This document shows, one piece after another, positions 18,005-27,652 of a DNA stretch of 64,000 bases. This stretch comes from Salinicola aestuarinus (GTDB lineage: Bacteria > Pseudomonadota > Gammaproteobacteria > Pseudomonadales > Halomonadaceae), in assembly GCF_003206645.1 (NCBI RefSeq), contig NZ_PZJP01000006.1, positions 200,434-264,433 on the forward strand, written 5' to 3'. Positions within the stretch are counted from its first letter, which is position 1. Every line of letters starts with the position of its first letter. The position numbers were made by a program, and so were the translations under genes. Under the pieces are notes generated by a model that was not told where the DNA came from, made no database searches, and saw nothing but the letters and a program-made list of their open reading frames with translations.

Positions 18005-18847
18005 TCAATGGGGAGTCTGGCTGTGCTTGGCTAGCAGTTCGCCGATTTTACGATCGAGATTGTCGGCCTTTTGCTCGCTCTGACGCGCCTTCTGTTTTTT
18101 CTGTAGCGCCTCGAGCTGGCGCTTGGCATGTTTGGCTTCTTCCTGCGTGACAGGATCGCTATCTGCTCCGTCGAGCCCAACTCTTTTGGCGCCTTCGCGC
18201 ACCGACTTGAGATAGCGAGGCAGATGCACGTAACAGGCAAGCGCCCGACGCACGAGTTTTTCCGGCCAGGGTTCCCGCTCGCACAGATCCAGGTGTATCC
18301 CGGTCTTGAGCGGACGCGTATGGCCCTTGAAGAAGGTTTGCGGGTAGCGCCGATGCCACTCGGCCAGAAGCGCCTGAGGGGAAATCGAGTCGGCACTGGT
18401 CTCGGGCTCGGGCGGCGGGGTCTCCGGCACCTCGCCTTGGGCGAGTTCACCGCTGCCGAGATTACCGAGAGGCGACGTATCGTCGACTCTCGATGCCCTC
18501 TCGACGGTGTCGGATGGCGCACTGGACGCGCCCGACGTCGTGAAACGCTGCAGTGGCGTGGGTCGCAGCGTCTCGTCTTCCCGCCCGTCGTGCCGAGGCT
18601 TCTGCCGCCGGAAAGCCAGGCTCCCCAAGCCTCTCGCTCGACTCCCGCCATCCGGATCTTCGGGATGGGAGTGTCCACCGGCGATGCTGGGATCGAGCTC
18701 GGCGAGCGCCAGCAGTCGTTCCTTGAGCGCGAGATTCTCGGCCTCCAGTGCCCGAGCGCGATCTCGCTCCGCCTCCAGCGAGGCCTGGCACGCTTCGACC
18801 TGATGTTCGATCGCGGCCAGTAATGCCTGTGTTCGATCCGTCAACAC
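18005..18847 (-). CDS. ProQ/FinO-domain RNA chaperone with N-terminal coiled coil
   Basis: 280-aa protein. Residues about 155-245 form a ProQ/FinO domain: LLAEWHRRYPQTFFKGHTRP, then LKTGIHLDL, RRALACYVHLPRYLKSV and an invariant-type GAKRVGLDG. It should bind structured sRNA and mRNA 3' ends. Unlike E. coli ProQ, the domain is preceded by a heptad-rich coiled coil (about residues 5-50) and a 100-residue disordered, acidic/proline-rich linker, and it is followed by a Lys/Gln-rich tail instead of a Tudor-like domain. The GTG at 18847 has GGAGGAG at 6 nt. It lies just upstream of porin on the same strand and downstream of folA. Confidence 0.85.
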   Translation of the reverse strand: MLTDRTQALLAAIEHQVEACQASLEAERDRARALEAENLALKERLLALAELDPSIAGGHSHPEDPDGGSRARGLGSLAFRRQKPRHDGREDETLRPTPLQRFTTSGASSAPSDTVERASRVDDTSPLGNLGSGELAQGEVPETPPPEPETSADSISPQALLAEWHRRYPQTFFKGHTRPLKTGIHLDLCEREPWPEKLVRRALACYVHLPRYLKSVREGAKRVGLDGADSDPVTQEEAKHAKRQLEALQKKQKARQSEQKADNLDRKIGELLAKHSQTPH

Positions 18848-18907
18848 GACCCGCTCCTCCCGAATTTACGGTTCGTCGCTCAGCTCCGACGAGTGCTTAC
18901 CACGAGA

Positions 18908-19480
18908 TTAGACGATTGCGCCGGGCCCCACAGCGCGGCGGTACTCAACGAAGGCGTAGGCCGGCTGATCGGGTTCGGCGTTCCCTGCGACCCGTTCCAC
19001 CTCTTGCCAATCCTGCCGGTCAAGCTCGGGAAAATGCGCGTCGCCTTCGATCTCGACGTCGACCTCGGTCAGATAGAGTCGGTCGGCAATGGGCAGCGCC
19101 AGCGCGTAGATCTCTCCACCGCCCATGACCATGATCTCATCCGCACCGTCGATCAAGGCCTGGCCGTCGGCGAGTTCGAGCGCGGTCTCGAGCGAATGGC
19201 AGACCCGGATGCCGGCCTCGCGAATGCGGGGAATTTTCGCGTACTCCGCATCACGCGTAATGACGACATTGAGGCGCCCCGGCAGCGCCCTGCCAATGGA
19301 CTCGAAGGTCTTGCGACCCATCACCAGCGGCTTGCCCTGCGTCTTGCGCTTGAAATGCTTGAGGTCCTCGGGGAGATACCACGGCAGGCGATTGCCGACC
19401 CCAATGGTGTTGTTGCGCGACAGCGCAGCAATCATCGCGACCGGCGTGTCGAGCGAGCGGGAGTTGATCGATGAAGTCAT
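18908..19480 (-). CDS. folA: Dihydrofolate reductase
   Basis: NADPH-dependent reduction of dihydrofolate to tetrahydrofolate. 190 aa with the core [29 protein letters not shown] (substrate Asp/Glu position in PEDLKHF), the NADPH motif [11 protein letters not shown], and [15 protein letters not shown]. The N-terminus is about 14 residues longer than usual ([14 protein letters not shown]), perhaps because the gene starts inside thyA: the ATG shares its bases with the thyA TGA (ATGA overlap), a translational-coupling layout. Its dihydrofolate substrate is the product of ThyA. Confidence 0.95.
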   Translation of the reverse strand: MTSSINSRSLDTPVAMIAALSRNNTIGVGNRLPWYLPEDLKHFKRKTQGKPLVMGRKTFESIGRALPGRLNVVITRDAEYAKIPRIREAGIRVCHSLETALELADGQALIDGADEIMVMGGGEIYALALPIADRLYLTEVDVEIEGDAHFPELDRQDWQEVERVAGNAEPDQPAYAFVEYRRAVGPGAIV

Positions 19481-20271
19481 ACCGCAATCGGCGCCTTGAT
19501 GCCCGGATGGAACTGATAGCCCTCGATCTCGATGTCCTCAAAACGAAAATCGAACAGATCGTCGATCGCCGGATTCAACCGCAGCTGCGGCAGCGGCAGG
19601 GGCTCCCGCGACAGCTGCAGTTTCGCTTGCTCGAGGTGATTGGCGTAGAGATGCGCATCGCCCAGCGTATGCACGAAATCTCCCGGTTCGAGTCCGCAGA
19701 CCTGCGCCACCATCTGCGTCAGCAGCGCATAGCTTGCGATGTTGAACGGGACACCCAGAAAGATATCGGCACTGCGCTGATAGAGCTGGCAGGAGAGTCT
19801 GCCCTCGGCGACGTAGAACTGGAACAGCGCGTGACACGGCGGCAGGGCCATGTCATCGACCAGCGCCGGGTTCCACGCCGAGACGATGTGTCGACGAGAG
19901 TCGGGGTTGCGACGAATCTGATCGACGACGGTGGCGATCTGGTCGATCGACTCGCCGTTGGGCGCCGGCCAGCTACGCCACTGGTAGCCGTAAACCGGAC
20001 CCAGCTCGCCATCGGCATCGGCCCACTCGTCCCAGATGCTGACGCCGTGATTGTGAAGGTAGGCGATGTTGGTGTCGCCGCGCAGAAACCACAACAGTTC
20101 GTGAATGATCGAGCGCAGGTGCAGCTTCTTGGTGGTGACCAGTGGGAACCCCTGAGCCAGATCGAAACGCATCTGGTGACCAAATACGCTCAAGGTTCCG
20201 GTGCCGGTGCGGTCGGCTTTGGCGATGCCGCTGTCCAGCACGCGCTGCATCAAGTCGAGATAGGGCCGCAT
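19477..20271 (-). CDS. thyA: Thymidylate synthase
   Basis: Methylates dUMP to dTMP using methylene-tetrahydrofolate. The 264-aa length equals E. coli ThyA. The active-site Cys is in [14 protein letters not shown]; the phosphate-binding [18 protein letters not shown] and the C-terminal IKAPIAV, whose terminal Val matters in the family, are present. The ATG at 20271 follows AGGAG; a 17-codon upstream extension is rejected. Second gene of lgt-thyA-folA, 102 bp after lgt. Confidence 0.97.
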   Translation of the reverse strand: MRPYLDLMQRVLDSGIAKADRTGTGTLSVFGHQMRFDLAQGFPLVTTKKLHLRSIIHELLWFLRGDTNIAYLHNHGVSIWDEWADADGELGPVYGYQWRSWPAPNGESIDQIATVVDQIRRNPDSRRHIVSAWNPALVDDMALPPCHALFQFYVAEGRLSCQLYQRSADIFLGVPFNIASYALLTQMVAQVCGLEPGDFVHTLGDAHLYANHLEQAKLQLSREPLPLPQLRLNPAIDDLFDFRFEDIEIEGYQFHPGIKAPIAV

Positions 20272-20373
20272 GGGCACACTCCTGAGAAAAGTCTGGCGCC
20301 CCGCCAGCGGCGTCGGGCGCATGTTGTCTTGCTGAGATTACCGCGCTGTCCCGCCGGGCGTCTCGCTGTCGCG

Positions 20374-21177
20374 TCAGACCGCAGGCGCAGCGCGCACGTC
20401 ATCGATGCCGTTGCGGCGCGACCAGACGATGAGTGCCACGCCGGCCAGAATCATCGGCAGCGACAGGAGCTGGCCCATGGTCAGCCAGTCAAAGGCGATG
20501 AAACCCAGCTGCGGGTCCGGCCGGCGAAAGAACTCCGACAGGAAGCGAAACACGCCATAGCAGACGAGAAAGAGCCCGGAGATGAATCCACGACGCCGCG
20601 GCGTGAGAGAGGCCAGCCACAGGATCGTAAAGAGCACGACGCCCTCGAGAAAGCACTGATAGAGCGACGAGGGATGCCGCCCCTGCTCGCCCATGCCGGG
20701 AAAGACCAGCGCCCAGGGCACGTCGGTAACACGCCCCGGCAGCTCGTGGTTGATGAAATTGCCGATACGTCCCGCGCCGAGTCCGATCGGCACCAGCGGC
20801 GCAATGAAATCGGTGAGCTGGAAGAACGCCAGCCGATGCTTGCGCGCGAACAGCGCCGCCGCCAGCAGCACGCCAAGCAGCCCGCCGTGGAAGCTCATGC
20901 CGCCGTCCCAGAGCTCGAAGATCCATAGGGGATTGTCGAGAAACCGGTCGAGTCCGTAGAACAGCGCATAGCCGATGCGCCCCCCGAGCACGACGCCCAG
21001 CGCACCGTAGAAGAGCATGTCACCGATATCGTCGGGCTTGAGGCCCAGCCGGTCGGCACGTTTGCGCCCCAGCCACCAGGCACCGATGAAACCGACCACA
21101 TACATCAGCCCGTACCAGTGAACCTGAAGCGGTCCCAGTGAGACCGCGACCGGGTCGATATCGGGATAGGCCAGCAT
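20374..21177 (-). CDS. lgt: Prolipoprotein diacylglyceryl transferase
   Basis: Inner-membrane enzyme that transfers diacylglycerol from phosphatidylglycerol to the lipobox Cys of prolipoproteins. 267 aa with about seven membrane segments. The Lgt signature [16 protein letters not shown], the essential HGG motif in MSFHGGLLG and the N-terminal [12 protein letters not shown] are all present. The ATG at 21177 follows an AGGAGAG sequence. Head gene of the lgt-thyA-folA set, an order common in Pseudomonas relatives. Confidence 0.97.
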   Translation of the reverse strand: MLAYPDIDPVAVSLGPLQVHWYGLMYVVGFIGAWWLGRKRADRLGLKPDDIGDMLFYGALGVVLGGRIGYALFYGLDRFLDNPLWIFELWDGGMSFHGGLLGVLLAAALFARKHRLAFFQLTDFIAPLVPIGLGAGRIGNFINHELPGRVTDVPWALVFPGMGEQGRHPSSLYQCFLEGVVLFTILWLASLTPRRRGFISGLFLVCYGVFRFLSEFFRRPDPQLGFIAFDWLTMGQLLSLPMILAGVALIVWSRRNGIDDVRAAPAV

Positions 21178-21213
21178 GCTCTCTCCTTGACGGCGGATAG
21201 TTCAGATCGCGGG

Positions 21214-22005
21214 CTAGCCGATGACCAGCTTGATGCCCACCACGATCAGCAGGAGGGCAAAGATACGTCGCAGGGTTCTGGCAGGCAATGCGTGCGCCAC
21301 CTTCACCCCCACCCTTGCCATCGGCACACTGGCAATCGCCAGGCCGGCGAAGGCCGGCCACATCACGTAGCCAGTGGCGCCGGCCGGCAGCCCGGCGTGC
21401 TGCCAACCGACGATCACGTTGGTCAGCATGCCAATCAGGGCGATCGGCATGCCGATCGCAGACGAGGTACCCACCGCTTCGGTCATTCGGCTGGTAAAGC
21501 GGGAGAGCCACGGCACCGACATCACCCCGCCACCGACACCGAACAGCGTCGAGACACCGCCGATCACGCTGCCCGCCAGCACCATTGGCAGGCGGCGCGG
21601 ATGTCGGCCTTGGGTCGCCGGCGGACGTGACAGCAGCATCTTCAGCGCCATCGCGATCGCGAAGACGCCAAAAAGCCGCGTCAACGCTTCTCCCGGCAGT
21701 AGCGACGCCAGCAGGACGCCGAGAATGCCACCCCCCAGCAGCCCCGGAATCATCAGCGCCAGCCAGTCACGCCGGACACTCCCCCGCTGCCAGTGCCCCC
21801 ACACCGACGAGGCACCGGTGACCACGATGGTCGCCAACGACGTCCCCACGGCGAGGTGCGCCACCACGGCGGTATCGATGCCTTGCAGCGCGAAGGTGAA
21901 GACCAGCGCCGGTACCATGACGATACCGCCACCGATACCGAAGATACCGGCGAGCAGGCCCGCCAGCCCCCCCACGACGAGGTAGATCCCGAGCGAAATC
22001 AGCAT
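21214..22005 (-). CDS. TSUP (TauE/SafE) family membrane transporter
   Basis: 263-aa permease with about eight hydrophobic segments in two repeats. Each repeat carries the family's glycine-rich motif: LAGIFGIGGGIVMVPAL in the first half and VSTLFGVGGGVMSVPWL in the second. TSUP proteins move sulfite, sulfonates, thiosulfate or other organic anions; the substrate here is unknown. The ATG at 22005 follows a GGGGG ribosome binding site; 28 upstream in-frame codons rich in Arg and His are rejected. The gene ends 37 bp before lgt on the same strand. Confidence 0.9.
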   Translation of the reverse strand: MLISLGIYLVVGGLAGLLAGIFGIGGGIVMVPALVFTFALQGIDTAVVAHLAVGTSLATIVVTGASSVWGHWQRGSVRRDWLALMIPGLLGGGILGVLLASLLPGEALTRLFGVFAIAMALKMLLSRPPATQGRHPRRLPMVLAGSVIGGVSTLFGVGGGVMSVPWLSRFTSRMTEAVGTSSAIGMPIALIGMLTNVIVGWQHAGLPAGATGYVMWPAFAGLAIASVPMARVGVKVAHALPARTLRRIFALLLIVVGIKLVIG

Positions 22006-22219
22006 CGTCCCCCCTGATTCACAGATTGACCGATGTCGACGGCGGCGCTCGGCGAAGCGGTGTACATGGGTAGCGCGATCCTTGGGCAAGGGGATGAACG
22101 ATGAGGGATGGCGGCGTGGGTCACGCGGGAACCGCGCAGGCCCCGGCCGATAGCGCGCTCATGGTACGCTGAGGCCCCGCCGCTGTCATGGCGGCAGCGC
22201 CCCGATCTGCGAGGATCCC

Positions 22220-22987
22220 ATGTGTCTGATCGCCTTCGACTGGCAGCCCGACGCCCCGGTCACGCTGAAGCTCGCCGCCAACCGCGATGAGTTCTATGCT
22301 CGCCCCGCCTGGCCGCTGCACCACTGGGCGGATGCCGCGATCACCGGAGGGCGAGACGCGGCGCAGGGCGGCACCTGGCTGGCCGCCGCCCCGGGGGGAC
22401 GCTTCGCCGCGCTGACCAACGTGCGCGAGCCGGCTGGCTCGACACCGCTTTCACCGCCGAGTCGCGGCGAGCTGGTGCGCAGCGCGCTGGAGACCGACGA
22501 TCTCGCGGTCTGGCTGGAGAGTCTGGCGCAGGGCGGCGCCAAAGCGTACGCCGGCTTCAACCTGATCGCGCTGCGCGCGGGGGCGCTCTGGCACCTCCAT
22601 CACGGCCGTCGCGGGATTCGACTCACCCGGATCCCGCCGGGTTGCCACGCCCTCTCCAATGCCACCCTCGACACACCCTGGCCCAAGGTGGAGAAGGCCC
22701 TATCGGCGGCCAGACAGGCGCGCCAGGCCACTTGGCACGACGCGGTGCGCATCGCACTGAGCGATCCCCGCATCGCCCCCGACTCGAGGTTACCGGCCAC
22801 GGGCGTCGACCGGGAAACCGAGCGGTTCCTGTCGTCGGCGTTCATTCGAGGCGAGCGCTATGGCACCCGCGCGCTGACATTGGTGTCGGTCCAGGCCAAT
22901 GGCGTGACGCACCTGCAGGAGCAGGCATTCGGCCCCTGGGGAGCCCTGACGGGAGACAGCGTGACGCTGACGACGGCCAGCCGCTGA
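22220..22987 (+). CDS. NRDE (TANGO2-like) family protein
   Basis: 255-aa protein of the NRDE/TANGO2 family. The start MCLIAFDW exposes an N-terminal Cys after Met removal, which fits the N-terminal-nucleophile-hydrolase-like fold. The naming motif NRDE is in ANRDEFYARP, with GGRDAAQGGTWLA and FAALTNVREP further on. The biochemical role of the bacterial proteins is not settled; heme handling has been suggested for eukaryotic TANGO2. GAGGAT precedes the ATG. It stands alone between the TSUP gene and ptsP, on the opposite strand to both. Confidence 0.88.
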   Translation: MCLIAFDWQPDAPVTLKLAANRDEFYARPAWPLHHWADAAITGGRDAAQGGTWLAAAPGGRFAALTNVREPAGSTPLSPPSRGELVRSALETDDLAVWLESLAQGGAKAYAGFNLIALRAGALWHLHHGRRGIRLTRIPPGCHALSNATLDTPWPKVEKALSAARQARQATWHDAVRIALSDPRIAPDSRLPATGVDRETERFLSSAFIRGERYGTRALTLVSVQANGVTHLQEQAFGPWGALTGDSVTLTTASR

Positions 22988-23066
22988 CAAGAATAATGCC
23001 GCTCAGCGTCAGGTCTCGCGCGCCAGACCGCTGATGACATGGCGCCACCAGGGAGTGGCCTGGACG

Positions 23067-25328
23067 CTAATCCTGTGGCGGCAGCAGGTGGCCGATCTGC
23101 CAGTCGGAGAGGCGCTGGCGCAGATGGGCGCGCACCACGGCGGCGGTGGGTAGCGTGAGCGTTTCGCCGACGAGCTCGCGTGCCTCATCGAGAGGCACGC
23201 GGCGGATCGCCGCTCTCACCCGCGACAGGCTCGGCGCGTTCATCGACAGTGCATCGAAACCCATGCCCATCAACAGCAGCGCGCCGGCGGGATCTCCGGC
23301 CAGTTCACCGCAGACCGAGGTCGGGATCCCCAGGGCCCGGCTCTCCTCGGCGAGACGTGCCAGCGCGCTCAATACTGCCGGGTGGCAGGCATCATAGAGG
23401 CTCGCGACGCGTGCATTATTGCGATCGACAGCCAGCAGATACTGGGTCAGGTCGTTGCTGCCGACGGAGAAGAAATCGACCCGCTCCGCCAGCGCTGCCA
23501 GCTGATAGAGAGTGGCCGGCACCTCGATCATCACCCCGACCTGCGGCAGTGCGACCTCGATGCCGTCTTCCGCCAGCTCGTCACGCGCTCGCGCCAGCAG
23601 ACGGAGCGTCGTGTCGACCTCGTCGATACTGGTGATCATCGGCAGCAGCAGGCGCAGATTGTCGAGCCCGCGGGAGGCCAGCAGCATCGCGCGTAGCTGC
23701 ACCATCAGCACTTCGGGGTGATCGAGGGTGACGCGAATGCCGCGCCAACCGAGAAACGGATTGGCTTCGTTGATCGGAAAGTACGGCAGATCCTTGTCGC
23801 CACCGATATCCAGCGTGCGCATGACCACCGGCAGTGGCGCAAAGCTGGCAAGCTGCTCCTGATAGAGACGGGTCTGCTCCTGCTCGCTGGGGAAGCGCTC
23901 GTTCATCATGAACGGCACTTCCGTGCGATAGAGTCCGACACCGCTGACACGAGGCTTCAGCTGCGCCACGGCATCGACGATCAGTCCGGTATTGACCAGC
24001 AGTGGCATCGCATGACCGTCCGGCGTTTCGCTGGGCAGATGCTGCTCGTGTTCGAGCACATCGGAGAGCGCCTTCTCCTCGCGAATCAGCCGGGCGTAGC
24101 GCTTGGTCAGCTGCGGCTCGGGGCGCACGAAGAGCGTCCCCCGATGGCCGTCGAGAATGGCCTTGGCCCCGTTGATGCGGGGTAGCGGTACGTCGACCAT
24201 GCCGAGCACGGTGGGAATTCCCATCGCCCGGGCGAGAATCGCGACATGAGAGTTGCTCGACCCGCGCACCGATACCAGTGCCGCCAGATTTTCCTTGGGC
24301 AGCTCCCCGAGTGTGGCCGCACTGATCTCGTCGCCGACGAGAATGGTGTTGTCGGGATAGCGCATGGGCTTGCGCGCGTTGTCTTCCTGAAGGTGCGCCA
24401 GCACACGCCGCCCCAGATCGCGGATGTCCGCCGCCCGCTCACGCAGGTAACCGTCATCGACGCGCTCGAGATACTGGGTGTGTCGGCGCACCACATCCGC
24501 CAGTGCCCCTGGCGCCCACTGGCCCTCGCGAATGCGCTTTTCTACTTCGTTGCCCAGAGCCGCATCGCCGAGCATCTGCTGATAGGCGTCGAACAGCGCC
24601 AGCTCCTGCGCCGAGATCCGACTCGCCAACCGCGCCCCGGCGTCGCGGATCTCTTCGCGCACGCGGGCGATGGCCGCGTGCAGATGCGCGACTTCGGCCT
24701 CGGTATCGGTGGGAATGAGATCTGGCACGCCGTCGAGATCCGCCGGCGGTGCGATGACCACGATCTCGCCGATCGCCATGCCGGGCGAGGCGGCCACGCC
24801 GGAGAACATTGCCTGGCCGTCGGTCTCGGCACGGCGACTGAGTGCCCCCGAAACGATGGCGTGGGCAAGAACCCCGGCGAGTTGCGCCGCCATCGTGACC
24901 AGAAACGCCTCATCACCCTCGTCGAAGCGACGCTTCTCCTGCTGCTGTACGACGAGCACACCAAGCATGCGGCGCTGATGAATGATGGGAACGCCGAGAA
25001 AACTGGAAAAACGCTCTTCGCCAGTCTCGGCGAAGTAGCGAAAGTGGGGGTGCGCCGGCGCGTCTTCGAGATTGAGAGGCTCCTCGCGCTGACCGACCAG
25101 GCCGACCAGCCCCTCGCCGAGTTCCAGTGCCACGACGCCGACCGCCTGGGTTCGCAGACCGATCGTATCCATCAGCACGAGTCGGTCACGTTCCCGATCG
25201 AACAGGTAGATGGAGCAGACGTCGGTACGCATCGCCTTGCGAATGCGGCGCACCATGGTCGCAAGAGCGGCATCCAGGCTGCGCGCGCCGTTGACTTCCT
25301 GAACGATGCGACGAAGGGTGTCGAGCAT
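23067..25328 (-). CDS. ptsP: PTS-Ntr enzyme I (phosphoenolpyruvate-protein phosphotransferase PtsP)
   Basis: First phosphotransfer protein of the nitrogen PTS, taking phosphate from PEP to NPr and on to EIIA-Ntr. 753 aa: an N-terminal GAF domain (about 1-150), the EI N-domain with phospho-His361 in GSSNSHVAILARAMGIPTV, and the C-terminal PEP-binding TIM barrel (VSGVGLYRTEVPFM, FFSVGSNDLTQYLLAVDR, Cys in TSVCGELAGDP). The GAF domain separates it from sugar-PTS EI. Two ATGs 6 nt apart are possible; the second gives the MLDTLRRIV start resembling E. coli PtsP. It follows rppH on the same strand, a common pairing, but with a 272-bp gap. Confidence 0.95.
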   Translation of the reverse strand: MLDTLRRIVQEVNGARSLDAALATMVRRIRKAMRTDVCSIYLFDRERDRLVLMDTIGLRTQAVGVVALELGEGLVGLVGQREEPLNLEDAPAHPHFRYFAETGEERFSSFLGVPIIHQRRMLGVLVVQQQEKRRFDEGDEAFLVTMAAQLAGVLAHAIVSGALSRRAETDGQAMFSGVAASPGMAIGEIVVIAPPADLDGVPDLIPTDTEAEVAHLHAAIARVREEIRDAGARLASRISAQELALFDAYQQMLGDAALGNEVEKRIREGQWAPGALADVVRRHTQYLERVDDGYLRERAADIRDLGRRVLAHLQEDNARKPMRYPDNTILVGDEISAATLGELPKENLAALVSVRGSSNSHVAILARAMGIPTVLGMVDVPLPRINGAKAILDGHRGTLFVRPEPQLTKRYARLIREEKALSDVLEHEQHLPSETPDGHAMPLLVNTGLIVDAVAQLKPRVSGVGLYRTEVPFMMNERFPSEQEQTRLYQEQLASFAPLPVVMRTLDIGGDKDLPYFPINEANPFLGWRGIRVTLDHPEVLMVQLRAMLLASRGLDNLRLLLPMITSIDEVDTTLRLLARARDELAEDGIEVALPQVGVMIEVPATLYQLAALAERVDFFSVGSNDLTQYLLAVDRNNARVASLYDACHPAVLSALARLAEESRALGIPTSVCGELAGDPAGALLLMGMGFDALSMNAPSLSRVRAAIRRVPLDEARELVGETLTLPTAAVVRAHLRQRLSDWQIGHLLPPQD

Positions 25329-25600
25329 GGGCATAGGTCTTCTGGCAATTTTCCGTAGGCGGACCCTAAAAGGCGTCTGCGCGCGAATCTCCCGAGCCGT
25401 CGGTAAGGCGCGTGATAATTAAAGTGGCAAGTGCGCCGACCTGCCGTCAGGCAGCCAACACGAGCGTGTCGCCGATCCCCGGCAATCCAGGGGCCGCCAG
25501 CCGCCGCCCCCGGCTGAGACGTGAGCGGCTGTCGGCGTCAGACAGCCCACCCCGGTTGTCGACCGAGACAACACCGTTCGGCGGTGCGGCTCAGCGTCGG

Positions 25601-26095
25601 TCACGACATCTCTGCCAGCGAGAGGCGGTGAAAATCCGGTGCCAACTCGCGCAGCGCGCGTCGATAGACTTCACGCTTGAACGAGACCACCTGCCCGAGA
25701 GGATACCAGTAACTTACCCAGCGCCAGCCGTCGAACTCAGGCTTGGGGGTACCGTCCACGCAGACGCGGCTGTCGTGACAGCGAATCTTCAACAGAAACC
25801 ATTTCTGCTTCTGGCCGATACAGATCGGCTTGGAATGCGTTCGCACCATGCGCCTGGGGAGACGGTAGCGTAGCCATCCTCGCGTACAGGCAATGACATC
25901 GACATCACCGGATGTCAGCCCGATCTCTTCCTCGAGTTCCCGGAAGAGAGCCTGCTGCGGTGATTCGCAGGCCTTGATCCCTCCTTGCGGAAATTGCCAC
26001 GCTTGCTGTCCCGCCCGACGCGCCCAGAGCAGTTGGCCGTCACAGTTGGCAATAATGATGCCAACGTTCGGCCGAAAGCCGTCGCCGTCTATCAC
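25601..26095 (-). CDS. rppH: RNA pyrophosphohydrolase
   Basis: Nudix hydrolase that removes pyrophosphate from triphosphorylated mRNA 5' ends and so triggers RNase E decay. 164 aa. The Nudix box is [23 protein letters not shown], and the N-terminus (M)[14 protein letters not shown] matches the E. coli RppH start. For that reason the GTG at 26095, with AAGGTG at good spacing, is preferred over the GTG 9 nt upstream, which overlaps that ribosome binding site. C-terminal [16 protein letters not shown] is typical. Confidence 0.94.
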   Translation of the reverse strand: MIDGDGFRPNVGIIIANCDGQLLWARRAGQQAWQFPQGGIKACESPQQALFRELEEEIGLTSGDVDVIACTRGWLRYRLPRRMVRTHSKPICIGQKQKWFLLKIRCHDSRVCVDGTPKPEFDGWRWVSYWYPLGQVVSFKREVYRRALRELAPDFHRLSLAEMS

Positions 26096-26253
26096 GGAGT
26101 TCACCTTAACTCAATCGTCGTTAAGGGCATTCTTCCACAAAGCGCGAAAGCGCATCAATAAGCCTCGCAACGATGAGTGCCTCGCCGTGGGAATGCGAGC
26201 GCGAGTTTGCGATACTCGGCGGCCTTGCCGAGGATCGCCCGACGCGCCTTGCC

Positions 26254-26283
26254 GAGAGATCGCATCAGGGCTTGCGATCTCTC
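26254..26283 (+). other. Perfect hairpin in the leader of the HAD phosphatase gene
   Basis: GAGAGATCGCA (26254-26264) and TGCGATCTCTC (26273-26283) form an 11-bp perfect stem with an 8-nt loop, about 50 nt before the TTG start of the next gene. No T-run follows, so it is not an intrinsic terminator. It would lie in the untranslated leader if the start choice is correct. Confidence 0.55.
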
Positions 26284-26331
26284 ATCGACACCGACTTATC
26301 GCGACATACGACTGACAACTGGGAGCCAACC

Positions 26332-27003
26332 TTGAGCCTGGCCATCTTCGATCTCGACAACACCCTTCTAAGCTGCGACAGCGACCACGCATGGGGCGAA
26401 TTTCTCGTCGAGCAGGGCGCCGTCGACGCCGCGGCCTACCGGCGCGCCAATGACACGTTTCTCAGCGACTATCGAGAAGGCAAGCTGGATCTTGACGCCT
26501 ATCTGGCAATGGCGCTGAAACCGCTGACCGAGCATGGCGACGAGCAGCTCAAGGCATGGCATCAGCAGTTCATGGCCAGTCGAATCGAGCCGCATGTCCT
26601 CGCCCGCGGCGAGGAGCTACTCGCCTGGCACCGCCGGCGTGGCGATTTCCTGCTCATCGTCACCGCGACCAATCGCTTCATTACCGGGCCGATCGCCGAG
26701 CGCCTGGGCGTCGATGACCTCATTGCGGTGGAAGTCGAGCGAAAGAATGGGCGCTACACGGGCAATATCGAAGGGGTGCCGAGCTACCGTGAAGGCAAGG
26801 TCACGCGGGTCAACGCCTGGCTGGAGGCACAGCCGCGGCTCACGCTGGACGATGCCTGGTTCTACAGCGACTCGATCAACGACCGCTTTCTGCTTGAGGC
26901 AGTCCCCAATCCGGTCGCCGTGGACCCCGACGATGAACTGCGTAAGCTCGCGAACGAACAACAGTGGCGGGTCATGTCGCTGCGCGACGGATCGACGAGG
27001 TGA
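26332..27003 (+). CDS. HAD-superfamily subfamily IB phosphatase
   Basis: 223-aa HAD hydrolase related to SerB. Motif I is FDLDNTLL, motif II the Thr of LIVTATNRF, and motif III/IV FYSDSINDRFLLE. The helical cap between motifs I and II (HAWGEFLVEQGAVDAAAYRR) is the C1-type cap of subfamily IB. The substrate is a phosphomonoester; phosphoserine and other small phosphates are possibilities. The TTG at 26332 is chosen because GGGAG lies 7 nt before it and because motif I then sits at residues 5-10 as usual; a frame open 53 codons further upstream covers the hairpin leader. Confidence 0.85.
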   Translation: MSLAIFDLDNTLLSCDSDHAWGEFLVEQGAVDAAAYRRANDTFLSDYREGKLDLDAYLAMALKPLTEHGDEQLKAWHQQFMASRIEPHVLARGEELLAWHRRRGDFLLIVTATNRFITGPIAERLGVDDLIAVEVERKNGRYTGNIEGVPSYREGKVTRVNAWLEAQPRLTLDDAWFYSDSINDRFLLEAVPNPVAVDPDDELRKLANEQQWRVMSLRDGSTR

Positions 27004-27098
27004 CCCCAGCGGTGCTGCCCCTCGCACGTCAGGGAGCGCCGGGGGAAATCAACGATCGTAATAGAGGGAGCGGCGCTTCCCCGAGAGACGCGGCGTCG

Positions 27099-27599
27099 CT
27101 AGACGTCGCGCTCAGCGGTGGGCCGAGTCTCTGTCGGGGCATGAATGGCATGGACGCGCTCGATCAGCTGATCTTCGAGCACGAAACGCTCGCTCAGCGC
27201 ATCACTCAAACGCCCCAGCCAGGTGGGGAGGTGATAGCGGTGGTGCTGACAGTCGTCGGGTGTGGCGTAGTCGGCCTCGAAGTCCAGCGCCATGCGGGTG
27301 GAGGCCTCGACACGCGCCAGCAGACGATCGGCGACCTCGAGCGCCTTCGGGTCATCGAACGACTTGGCCTCTTCGCGAAGCTGCGGGTAGATCTCGAAGT
27401 GCCCCGCGCTGACGTAATCCATTAGCCCCTCACTCAGCGAGTCGATTCGCCGTTTGGGGAGCGCGTCGATGTCGGCTTCACAGGCATCGGTGATCGTGAC
27501 CAACCGCACCAGCAGATCGTGGCGCTGCTGCAGCCAGCGATCGATCAGCGTATGCACGCCGCCCCATCGCTCCTGCGCCGTTCGGCAGTGTTCGAGCAT
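27099..27599 (-). CDS. rsd: Rsd/AlgQ family anti-sigma-70 regulator
   Basis: 166-aa all-helical protein of the Rsd/AlgQ family that binds region 4 of the housekeeping sigma factor in stationary phase. Characteristic segments are QERWGGVHTLIDRWLQQRHDLLV, DALPKRRIDSLSEGLMDYVSAGHFEIY and FEADYATP. The ATG at 27599 follows GGAAGAGG. It is 53 bp downstream of dsbB on the same strand; the Pseudomonas homologue algQ also has a dsb gene nearby. Anti-sigma function is known for E. coli Rsd and inferred here. Confidence 0.92.
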   Translation of the reverse strand: MLEHCRTAQERWGGVHTLIDRWLQQRHDLLVRLVTITDACEADIDALPKRRIDSLSEGLMDYVSAGHFEIYPQLREEAKSFDDPKALEVADRLLARVEASTRMALDFEADYATPDDCQHHRYHLPTWLGRLSDALSERFVLEDQLIERVHAIHAPTETRPTAERDV

Positions 27600-27652
27600 G
27601 ATTCTCTTCCTCTTCCCTGCGGGGCATCAGTGCCCGGATCCGGCTCCGCGAC

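Noticed and set aside
19471..20928. Long open frame antisense to thyA and lgt
   Set aside because: Shadow of two secure genes; sequence has no family motifs and begins without a ribosome binding site.
25329..25600. Possible small gene or sRNA between ptsP and rppH
   Set aside because: Several short GC-rich inverted repeats occur but none with a T-run or promoter pair convincing enough to support a feature.
26173..26331. 53-codon N-terminal extension of the HAD phosphatase
   Set aside because: It would push motif I away from the N-terminus, has no ribosome binding site, and covers a perfect hairpin; the TTG at 26332 has GGGAG at 7 nt.
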